Shown here: positions 6,397-12,160 of the stretch, in pieces
Position numbering within the stretch: the first letter of the stretch is position 1
How the letters are laid out: each line of letters opens with the position of its first letter
Assembly (NCBI GenBank): GCA_015491585.1
Contig: WFVQ01000141.1
Coordinates: forward strand, 1-12,611
DNA from: Deltaproteobacteria bacterium
GTDB taxonomy: Bacteria > Desulfobacterota > Dissulfuribacteria > Dissulfuribacterales > S140-46
Reading direction: 5' to 3'
Length of the DNA stretch: 12,611 nucleotides
The notes under the pieces: generated by a model
What the model saw: only the letters and a program-made list of their open reading frames with translations
What the model was told of the DNA's origin: nothing
Databases searched by the model: none
Position numbers and translations under genes: made by a program

Positions 6397-7229
6397 CAAA
6401 CTCCACGCTTCTCGGGTTTTCCACGTTCATATATCTTGGCGCCGCCTTCCTATATCTGCTGCACTGGGTGTTCCGCCTCAAGAAGGTGGGTGTGCTGGCC
6501 ACGGGCGTGACTGTGCTTGGGCTCCTGGTCCAGACGGCCGGCATCCTGCTCAGGTGGGTCGAGTCCTACAAAATGGGATACGGCCACGCTCCGCTCTCAA
6601 ACCTCTACGAGAGCCTGGTCTTTTTCGCGTGGTGCACCGTCCTGGTCTATCTGGTCCTGGAGTGGCGCATAAAGACCAGGGTAGTAGGGGCCTTTGCCAC
6701 ACCTTTCGCGGCCATGTCGATGGCCTACGCCTCGTTCAGCCCTAGGGTCCGGGATTCCATCGAACCTTTGATTCCCGCACTCCAGAGCAACTGGCTGATA
6801 GCCCACGTCATCACTTGCTTCATCGGCTATGCGGCATTTGCCGTGGCCTGTGGCCTGGGCATCATGTACCTGGTGCGGGGGGATTCCAAGGGGGACGGCA
6901 TCATCTCCTCCCTGCCGGAGCGGAGGGTTATAGACTCCTTGATGCACCAGACCATCATCTTCGGGATGATATGGTTGAGCACCGGGATCATCACCGGGGC
7001 GGTGTGGGCCAACCAGGCATGGGGCACCTACTGGAGCTGGGACCCCAAGGAGACCTGGTCCCTGATCACCTGGATCGTCTACGGCGTGACCCTCCACGCC
7101 AGGTTCGTGCAAGGGTGGCGCGGCAAGAAGATCGCCGTGCTCTCGATCATAGGTTTTTTGTCCGTCTTCTTCACCTACTTCGGTGTCAACTTCCTTCTTT
7201 CCGGGCTCCACAGTTACGGGTCCCAGTGA
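6387..7229 (+). CDS. ccsA: Cytochrome c biogenesis protein CcsA/CcsB (System II heme handling)
   Basis: A 280-residue, multi-span membrane protein of the heme-handling family. It carries the periplasmic WWD tryptophan-rich motif (WANQAWGTYWSWDPKETW, 207-224) that binds heme, plus conserved histidines at 140 (NWLIAHV), 237 (LHAR) and 275 (GLHSYG), expected as heme ligands. About eight hydrophobic stretches are visible from residue 10 to 272. Together with ResB it is the cytochrome c synthetase. Some annotation schemes call this protein CcsB. ATG at 6387 overlaps the resB end by 10 bases, with GAGGGA seven bases upstream inside resB, so the two are translationally coupled and made in step. Confidence 0.95.
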   Translation: MGITNSTLLGFSTFIYLGAAFLYLLHWVFRLKKVGVLATGVTVLGLLVQTAGILLRWVESYKMGYGHAPLSNLYESLVFFAWCTVLVYLVLEWRIKTRVVGAFATPFAAMSMAYASFSPRVRDSIEPLIPALQSNWLIAHVITCFIGYAAFAVACGLGIMYLVRGDSKGDGIISSLPERRVIDSLMHQTIIFGMIWLSTGIITGAVWANQAWGTYWSWDPKETWSLITWIVYGVTLHARFVQGWRGKKIAVLSIIGFLSVFFTYFGVNFLLSGLHSYGSQ

Positions 7230-7245
7230 TCCGGGGAGGTCTAAA

Positions 7246-7464
7246 ATGTTTGGACTGGGCACGCAAGAACTCATAATTATCCTCCTGATTGCGCTCTTCG
7301 TCTTTGGAGGGAAGAAACTTCCCGAGATCGGTGCAGGTCTCGGGAAGGGGCTTAGGGCGTTCAAGCAGGGCCTCAAGGAGGTGGATGAGGAGGTGGGCGT
7401 CGAGTCCGAGAAAAAGGAGGAACTCAAGGCCGACGCCAAGGCCGGCGAGAACCATACCACCTGA
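7246..7464 (+). CDS. tatA: Twin-arginine translocase subunit TatA (copy 2)
   Basis: A 72-residue TatA/E protein: MFGLGTQELI, one membrane helix at about 6-20, hinge FGGKKLPEIG (20-29), amphipathic helix AGLGKGLRAFKQGLK (30-44), then a highly charged tail rich in Glu and Lys. ATG at 7246 follows GGGGAGGT (7233-7240) at five bases; an in-frame upstream ATG at 7183 lies inside ccsA and would put 21 unrelated residues before the helix, so I reject it. It begins 16 bases after ccsA and ends two bases before the nucleotidyltransferase. It shares the first five residues and the hinge pattern with copy 1 but differs at residues 6-7 (TQ against LP) and has a longer tail. The two probably arose by duplication or are specialised as TatA and TatE/B-like forms (inference). 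Confidence 0.93.
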   Translation: MFGLGTQELIIILLIALFVFGGKKLPEIGAGLGKGLRAFKQGLKEVDEEVGVESEKKEELKADAKAGENHTT

Positions 7465-7466
7465 AA

Positions 7467-8390
7467 ATGGCCGCCCAGGCCATGATATTGGCGGCAGGCC
7501 TGGGAACTCGCTTGCTGCCGGTGACCCGTCAAGTCCCGAAGCCGCTGTTTCCAGTAGCAAACTTGCCTTTGATACAGAGGAGCCTGGAACTGCTCGAGGG
7601 CGAGGGCTTCTCGTCCATCCATGTGAATCTATATCACTTGTCTGGCCGCCTGGGCCGCTTTCTGGCATCGCTCCAGGAGAGGTGGAGGCGAGAGGGGAGG
7701 AGTTCCCGCATACATGCGGTTGTGGAGGAGGAACTCCTGGACACGGGTGGAGGTATCGGGAACGCCTCATGCCACTTCGTGAGAGGCGAGCCTATCCTCG
7801 TAGTGAACGGCGATATATTCATCGGATTCTCCCCGCAACGTCTTCTCAAGACCCATCTGGAGCTGGAGGCAGCCGCGACCCTGCTCCTCCACAGGCGTCC
7901 TGGCCTGGGCCGTGTCTTGGTCTCTGGAGAGAACGATGTGGCCGGGTTCGCGGACGACGCATCTTGGGCCTTTACCGGTGTGTATGTCCTCGGACCGGAG
8001 GTGATAGCCCTGCTTCCTGGAGACAGGCCATGCTCCATCGTTCCAGTGCTCCAGAAGGCCATCTCCTCGGGCCTTTCCGTGAAGGCCGCCTTCCCATGTG
8101 ATGTGGCATCGGAAACGTCTTTCTTCTGGGAGGATATCGGCACTCCTGCCGGTTACCTTTCTGCCCACGCCCTGTTCATGAAGGCGCACGGATTCAAGCT
8201 GCTGGATCCCTGCGGCCTGGTTCCCCCGGATGTGGAGGTCCGGGACTGGGCCGTGGTAGGCGAAAATGCTAAGATAGGAGCAAAGGCGGTCCTCGAACGG
8301 TGCGTGGTTTGGAACGGCGCAGAGGTGCCCGAGGGGGCGAGGGTGTCAGATGCCGCGGTCACTCCTTATGGTTGGCTTCGGAGCCCTTGA
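7467..8390 (+). CDS. Sugar-1-phosphate nucleotidyltransferase (MurU/HddC/mannose-1-P guanylyltransferase type)
   Basis: A 307-residue cytosolic enzyme joining a nucleotide to a sugar-1-phosphate. Visible are the N-terminal signature LAAGLGTRLLPVT (8-20) with Lys25-Pro26, LDTGGGI (91-97), the metal/product motif VVNGDIFIGF (112-121), and WEDIGTP (221-227). About residues 255-297 (DWAVVGENAKIGAKAVLERCVVW) are a short left-handed beta-helix (hexapeptide) tail, as in GDP-mannose or ADP-heptose-type enzymes. The exact sugar and nucleotide cannot be set from sequence; cell-wall recycling (MurNAc-1-P) and glycan or LPS precursor synthesis are both possible. ATG at 7467 is two bases after the tatA2 stop and has no clear Shine-Dalgarno, so it probably relies on reinitiation; ATG at 7482 is a possible alternative. 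It is the last tightly linked gene of the operon. Confidence 0.85.
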   Translation: MAAQAMILAAGLGTRLLPVTRQVPKPLFPVANLPLIQRSLELLEGEGFSSIHVNLYHLSGRLGRFLASLQERWRREGRSSRIHAVVEEELLDTGGGIGNASCHFVRGEPILVVNGDIFIGFSPQRLLKTHLELEAAATLLLHRRPGLGRVLVSGENDVAGFADDASWAFTGVYVLGPEVIALLPGDRPCSIVPVLQKAISSGLSVKAAFPCDVASETSFFWEDIGTPAGYLSAHALFMKAHGFKLLDPCGLVPPDVEVRDWAVVGENAKIGAKAVLERCVVWNGAEVPEGARVSDAAVTPYGWLRSP

Positions 8391-8465
8391 AAAGATGTGG
8401 TGATATCCATGTGCGCCTTCTTCTGGGGGCAGGCCTATGGTACTGCGTCTCTCTTCGGCCCTTGG

Positions 8466-8474
8466 AAAGGAGGT
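8466..8474 (+). promoter_or_regulatory. Full-consensus ribosome binding site of the caspase-like/PASTA gene
   Basis: AAAGGAGGT, a complete match to the anti-Shine-Dalgarno, five bases before ATG at 8480. It fixes the start, which also places a good signal peptide at the N-terminus. It is the strongest such site in the window and suggests high translation. Confidence 0.85.
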
Positions 8475-8479
8475 GCGAT

Positions 8480-10021
8480 ATGGAGAGATGGCTTCGGCCT
8501 TTGTTTCCGCTGTTGTTCTTCGTCTTGGTTTCAGGAATGTTGTCTCCGGCGCAGGCGGAATGGGTGGTCGGCGGCGAGGGGATGGAGGAGACCAGCGGGG
8601 TAGATGTCCGCCAGCACCGGCCTGGAAGCGGTGGAGAGGCGGTGGAGACCGGGCCTGAAAGGTTCCAGGGCACCAGAAACCCCACACGGGCATTGGATCT
8701 GTGGAGGCTCATCTGCAGCAAACAGCCTTCTCCAAGGCTTCAGATTCCGGCCCCTGTCCCCAGGAAGAAGAGGGCCTGGATCATGATCGGCGACGTATCC
8801 AGCTACCAGGCCTGGTTCATAGAGATCCTTGCCGATCTCACGGGGTGGTTCATCGATCCGGAGTGGCGCGGAATACCGCCGGGTGAACTGGCAGTGGCCT
8901 GGAGCAGGACCATAGCAGAGCTGGCGAAACGCTCCTTGGTAGAGGCCGGATATGATGAGTCGATGATCAGCGTCGAGACCCATGCCACGGCAGAGCAGTT
9001 GAGGAAAGTGCTGCTCGATACAGGAGTGGGGGCGCTGGTGTGGATCAGTCATGGATCGCCTGGCGCCATAAAGGACTCTAAGGGCAGGGCCATAGACTAC
9101 GGCCTGGTGCAGAGCTGGGCGAGGAAGGCGTTGGAGGATAAGGGGATATATAAGATACCTTCTCCTGCCAACTTTCCAAATCCCAGGATGCGCCAAGCCA
9201 TGAACAGGCTCAGGAAGAGCGCCCATTTCGGACTGGAGTATCTCTATATCCATGCGTGCAGTGTCATGGCCGACCCATCCTTAGCGAAGGCGATGCTACG
9301 GGCCGGAGGTGTATACGAAGGTTACGGTGAACTTAAGATCGCTTATGTTGCGAGTTTAATTCCCACTGTGAGCAATATCGCCCCGCTCCACGGAGTGCCC
9401 GACGTCCATGCCCTCGCCGTGGTGCCGGAACTCAACGGCAAGCGGCTGGAGGAGGCCCGTTCCCTCCTGGAAGAGAGCGGCCTGAAGACCGGCACGGTCA
9501 CCCAGGACAAACCCCCTCCAGACCAGGAGAAGTCTGAGAGGATATACCGCCAGATTCCCTATGAGGGGACCATGCTCGACAAATACCGCGACACTGACAG
9601 GCTGGCCGTGGCCCTCTATCTCTACAAGGCTTATCACGAGTCCAGGCCGCATGGGGATGGTGAGTCCCACGGCCACTCGGCCGGGGACGGTAACGGCGAA
9701 GATCCAGTGGCCGTATGGATCAACAGGTTCGGCAAGAACGACGAGCGCGGCAGGATCCATGTGGGAAGGCTCTCCGCCTTCCGGCACCCTGTTCCCCACT
9801 ATGCCGAGCGGTTCGCCGGCCTTAGCAGCGAGCCGGTCAAGAAGAAGAGGATCTTCGCGGATCGCACCTTTGCTTCCATCAAAGAGGCCAAAGAATTCGT
9901 ATGCAAGAGGCTCTCCAACAAGCGGTTCATACACGCGCTGGGCCACGGCAAGATAGCGGTAGGGGACCTCGACGGCAAGACCTACTGCATCGAGCCCCTT
10001 GGTTGTAAGATAGGTCAGTAA
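8480..10021 (+). CDS. Predicted secreted protein with caspase-like fold and PASTA domain
   Basis: 513 residues. Residues 1-26 are a Sec signal peptide (basic start MERWLR, hydrophobic core, AQA before Glu27). Residues 97-310 show a caspase/clan CD-like order: strand RAWIMIGD (98-105), helix SRTIAELAKRSLVEAG (142-157), strand and helix ISVETHATAEQLRKVLLD (163-180), strand ALVWISHGSPG with candidate catalytic His191 (185-195), and strand YLYIHACS with candidate catalytic Cys260 (254-261). The His-to-Cys gap is longer than in caspases because of an inserted stretch. Residues 313-383 match a PASTA domain: VPELNGKRLEEARSLLEESG, then IYRQIPYEGTML. A His/Gly-rich linker (386-405) leads to an unrecognised 105-residue tail with Cys475, Cys503 and Cys509. 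The likely site is the periplasm or cell surface. Protease activity is inference; an inactive binding domain is also possible. It follows the nucleotidyltransferase by 89 bases, where I see no convincing promoter. An open extension to 8300 overlaps the previous gene and is rejected. Confidence 0.6.
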   Translation: MERWLRPLFPLLFFVLVSGMLSPAQAEWVVGGEGMEETSGVDVRQHRPGSGGEAVETGPERFQGTRNPTRALDLWRLICSKQPSPRLQIPAPVPRKKRAWIMIGDVSSYQAWFIEILADLTGWFIDPEWRGIPPGELAVAWSRTIAELAKRSLVEAGYDESMISVETHATAEQLRKVLLDTGVGALVWISHGSPGAIKDSKGRAIDYGLVQSWARKALEDKGIYKIPSPANFPNPRMRQAMNRLRKSAHFGLEYLYIHACSVMADPSLAKAMLRAGGVYEGYGELKIAYVASLIPTVSNIAPLHGVPDVHALAVVPELNGKRLEEARSLLEESGLKTGTVTQDKPPPDQEKSERIYRQIPYEGTMLDKYRDTDRLAVALYLYKAYHESRPHGDGESHGHSAGDGNGEDPVAVWINRFGKNDERGRIHVGRLSAFRHPVPHYAERFAGLSSEPVKKKRIFADRTFASIKEAKEFVCKRLSNKRFIHALGHGKIAVGDLDGKTYCIEPLGCKIGQ

Positions 10022-10051
10022 GCGGCGATATAGGAGCATCTGACCTGAGAG

Positions 10052-11062
10052 ATGGAGCCAAGACTGCTGAGTAGCGGACAAAAAGGGTGTTATGCCACCG
10101 ACGGAAGGCAGGTGCCGTGCAAGGGAAGCGGTCAGGACGGGGAATACCGCGCCGGCCTTGAGATCCCTGAACCCAGGTTCGAACCCCTCGGTGAAGAGGC
10201 TGCCCTGGACCGGGCCACCGGGCTGGTATGGTGCAGGAACGCCGCTGTCTCGGAGTTTCCATGCACCTGGCAGGAAGCCCTGGAGTTCGTGGCAGGGATG
10301 AACAGGGAGAGCTATGGTGGTTTCACTGACTGGAGACTTCCCAACCGCAGGGAGATGAGGAGTCTGATGTCATATGAGGCGCGCCTTCCGGCCCTGCCCG
10401 AGGGGCATCCCTTTCAGGACGTGTTTTCAGGATGGTACTGGACCTCCACCACCGCTGCCATCAACCCGGCATATGCCTGGTACGTCCACATGGAGGGGGC
10501 CAGGATGTTCTATGGCCGCAAGGATGAATCCTGGTTCTTCATACCTGTGCGTGGCGACTCCGAGGTGCTTCCGGCCACAGGGCAGCGCATCTGCTACGGG
10601 GCAGGGGGAGAGGTGGTGGAGTGCGAGGGCACGGGCCAGGACGGCGAGCTGCGCAAGGGGCGCCCCTGGCCTTCGCCCAGGTTCTCCAGAGAGGGGGAGG
10701 GGGTGCTGGACAGGCTGACGGGCCTTGTCTGGTACCCATCCGGCGATCTGGTCACTGTACCGGTCTCGTGGCAGGAGGCCCTGGAGACGGTAGAGGAGCT
10801 CAACCGCCGTGGCGGCGGAGCCCTGGGCTCCAGGCCCTGGCGCCTGCCCAACGTGAACGAGCTGGAGTCCCTGGTGGACGCCTCGGCCCATTCGCCTGCA
10901 CTGCCCGCGGATCATCCATTCACTGGGCTCATGGATGTCTACTGGAGCTCCACCACCAGCTTCTTCGAACCCGACTGGGCCTGGGCGCTCTACTTGGCGA
11001 AGGGGGCAATAGGAGTGGGGTTCAAAAGGAACAGGGAGTTTTTCGTATGGCCGGTGAGGTGA
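10052..11062 (+). CDS. Protein of two tandem Lcl_C/DUF1566 domains
   Basis: 336 residues consisting almost wholly of two copies of the Lcl C-terminal/DUF1566 domain, at 4-168 and 172-336. Each copy has a TGQ/SGQ-x-x-CY start, a G(T/S)GQDGE turn, DRxTGLVW, WQEAL, WRLPN, a (Y)W(S/T)STT motif and a closing (I/W)PVR. The family is usually extracellular; the Legionella collagen-like adhesin carries it as a ligand-binding, trimer-forming tail (family knowledge), so surface binding is a fair guess. Several cysteines (13, 23, 61, 71, 181, 191) could pair as disulfides. However, no signal peptide precedes copy 1: the protein starts directly at the domain, and an in-frame TGA at 10046 rules out an upstream start. 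The ribosome site is poor (AGGAG is 15 bases away). It lies 30 bases after the caspase-like gene, so it may be translated by readthrough coupling. Its last 41 bases overlap a minus-strand gene. Confidence 0.85.
   Translation: MEPRLLSSGQKGCYATDGRQVPCKGSGQDGEYRAGLEIPEPRFEPLGEEAALDRATGLVWCRNAAVSEFPCTWQEALEFVAGMNRESYGGFTDWRLPNRREMRSLMSYEARLPALPEGHPFQDVFSGWYWTSTTAAINPAYAWYVHMEGARMFYGRKDESWFFIPVRGDSEVLPATGQRICYGAGGEVVECEGTGQDGELRKGRPWPSPRFSREGEGVLDRLTGLVWYPSGDLVTVPVSWQEALETVEELNRRGGGALGSRPWRLPNVNELESLVDASAHSPALPADHPFTGLMDVYWSSTTSFFEPDWAWALYLAKGAIGVGFKRNREFFVWPVR
10061..10555 (+). repeat. Lcl_C/DUF1566 unit 1 (protein-level tandem repeat)
   Basis: Encodes residues 4-168. It aligns with the second unit along its whole length (CYATDGRQVPC against CYGAGGEVVEC, DRATGLVW against DRLTGLVW, LPALPEGHPF against SPALPADHPF). 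DNA identity is clearly lower than motif identity, so the duplication is old or was inherited as a domain pair. Confidence 0.75.
10565..11059 (+). repeat. Lcl_C/DUF1566 unit 2 (protein-level tandem repeat)
   Basis: Encodes residues 172-336. It retains the DRLTGLVW, WQEAL, WRLPN, YWSSTT and FVWPVR landmarks and is the closer of the two to the family consensus as I know it. Confidence 0.75.
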
Positions 11063-11399
11063 CGGCGACGAGCTCTATGGCCAGGCGGCCCGCGAGGCCG
11101 GTCTCGGGATCGTAGGCCTCTATCGAGACGCGGCGGCGTCCAGGCGAGCGCAGCTCCACACTTCCCCTGAATTCCGATGGCCTTTTCAGGACCGGCATGA
11201 GCTGGATCTTATCACAGCCGTCCGCCTCGGTCTCTATCAGCGCGTGCACCTGGAACCTGCGGCTGTCCCACCGCCCTCCTGCGGTTACCGGACAACCGCA
11301 GCCCAGGGTCACCATGACGGCCAGGGGCGCTTCGCCCAGCGGCACGGTGTCTGGATCTTTCGGCTCCAACAGGGAGATGTTGAGGTGTGCGCACTCCAC
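11022..11399 (-). CDS. Small conserved-looking protein of unknown function
   Basis: 125 residues from GTG at 11399, five bases after the PilZ gene stop; GGTGGAG lies 11 bases before the start, inside that gene. I do not recognise the family. The composition looks like a real protein: alternating hydrophobic and polar residues that suggest a beta-sandwich, a CGC motif (residues 34-36, in LGCGCPVTAGGRWD), EFRGSVELRSPGRRRVSIEAYDPETG (76-101), and no signal peptide or membrane segment. The phrase pattern 'SEFRG-VEL-PG---V-I-AYDPETG' resembles an Ig-like or carbohydrate-binding fold (inference). ATG at 11315 is an alternative, shorter start. The final nine codons are antisense to the end of the DUF1566 gene (41-base convergent overlap). 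It is probably the third gene of the polA-pilZ transcript. Confidence 0.6.
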   Translation of the reverse strand: MECAHLNISLLEPKDPDTVPLGEAPLAVMVTLGCGCPVTAGGRWDSRRFQVHALIETEADGCDKIQLMPVLKRPSEFRGSVELRSPGRRRVSIEAYDPETGLAGRLAIELVAVTSPAIRKTPCSF

Positions 11400-11404
11400 G
11401 GCGG

Positions 11405-12160
11405 TCAGGGCTCCACCTTCAGGATCTCCAGCTCCCTCTTCCTGATGTATGGCACAAGGGTGTCGCGCTCCTTCTCGTCTATCTCGAACCTGACGCCCAC
11501 TATGTATTCGTCCTTGGAGTGGCGCCCAGGCGGCCTCACCCTCACTATCTCCCCCTTGGATATGCCTATGGTGCAGGGAGGACTTTGTGCGTTCACCTTG
11601 AGGTCCAGCTTGATGGGACCTATTACGGTGTGGGTCTGGGGAGGGAGCTGACCCTTGTCTGGCCTGACCACGCATCCCACTCCGCCCAGGCTGATATCGG
11701 TGACTTCCCCCTTGTATATGAGGGGTTTCCCCTTCTTCTTGGGTACCGCGTACATTATGGCGGAGCCGGGCGGGGTGGAGAGCCTGAAGTACTCGCGCCG
11801 TTCCAGTACCGCGAGCAGGTAGGGCAGCTCGGTGAGGACCCCATCTTTGGTGGTGCCCTTCAGCCTTGCCCTCAAGAAGTGCCAGGCGGAGTTGTCGGGC
11901 CTGTAGCTGATGACCACCTCCCGGTGGTTGGAGCGCCAGTCCACCGGCTTGTCGATCTCCAGCCCATCTGGGGTGGCATCCATTACGATGGTGGGCGCGG
12001 AGCGGTAGGCAGGGGTCCGGAGTTCTATCCAGGTGCGGTTCTTCTTGAGCAGGCGTGCCTCCTGGAGGATGATCTCAGGGCTGGTGGTGTACTGGATCTC
12101 GCCGTGGACCCACACCCAACCCTTCCGGGAAGCCTCGGTCTGCTTGAGGTGTTCCAGCAT
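11405..12160 (-). CDS. YcgR-like PilZ-domain c-di-GMP effector
   Basis: 251 residues. Residues about 28-115 fit the N-terminal YcgR-type beta-barrel, and 119-240 form a PilZ domain. The c-di-GMP-binding motifs are intact: RREYFR (121-126, the RxxxR arginines) and DISLGG (155-160, the D/NxSxxG motif). Such proteins bind the second messenger and then slow flagella or alter surface behaviour; the partner is not shown here. It has no signal peptide and no catalytic GGDEF or EAL domain, so it acts in the cytoplasm as a receiver. ATG at 12160 directly follows the polA stop codon (TAGATG), with GGAG nine bases upstream within polA, so its translation is coupled to polA. The stop is five bases before the GTG of the next gene. 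Confidence 0.9.
   Translation of the reverse strand: MLEHLKQTEASRKGWVWVHGEIQYTTSPEIILQEARLLKKNRTWIELRTPAYRSAPTIVMDATPDGLEIDKPVDWRSNHREVVISYRPDNSAWHFLRARLKGTTKDGVLTELPYLLAVLERREYFRLSTPPGSAIMYAVPKKKGKPLIYKGEVTDISLGGVGCVVRPDKGQLPPQTHTVIGPIKLDLKVNAQSPPCTIGISKGEIVRVRPPGRHSKDEYIVGVRFEIDEKERDTLVPYIRKRELEILKVEP

Noticed and set aside
6597..7622. A 341-codon open frame on the minus strand
   Set aside because: It is antisense to ccsA, tatA2 and the nucleotidyltransferase, all clear genes; composition is of shadow type.
8300..8479. Longer start for the caspase-like gene
   Set aside because: The added 60 residues overlap the nucleotidyltransferase in another frame, are Arg-rich and would bury the signal peptide; the consensus ribosome site is at 8466-8474.
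8387..8479. Promoter for the caspase-like gene in the 89-base gap
   Set aside because: TTGAAA (8387-8392) resembles a -35 box and TATGGT (8436-8441) a -10 box, but they are not at a workable spacing from each other and neither has a partner. I also saw no clear GG-N10-GC sigma-54 site.
9356..10081. A 241-codon open frame on the minus strand
   Set aside because: It is antisense to the PASTA and tail part of the caspase-like gene, whose signal peptide, ribosome site and PASTA match support the plus strand.
11022..11675. A 217-codon version of the small unknown gene
   Set aside because: The first 92 codons run through the PilZ gene in another frame and give Arg/His/Gly-rich shadow sequence; plausible protein begins only at about 11399.
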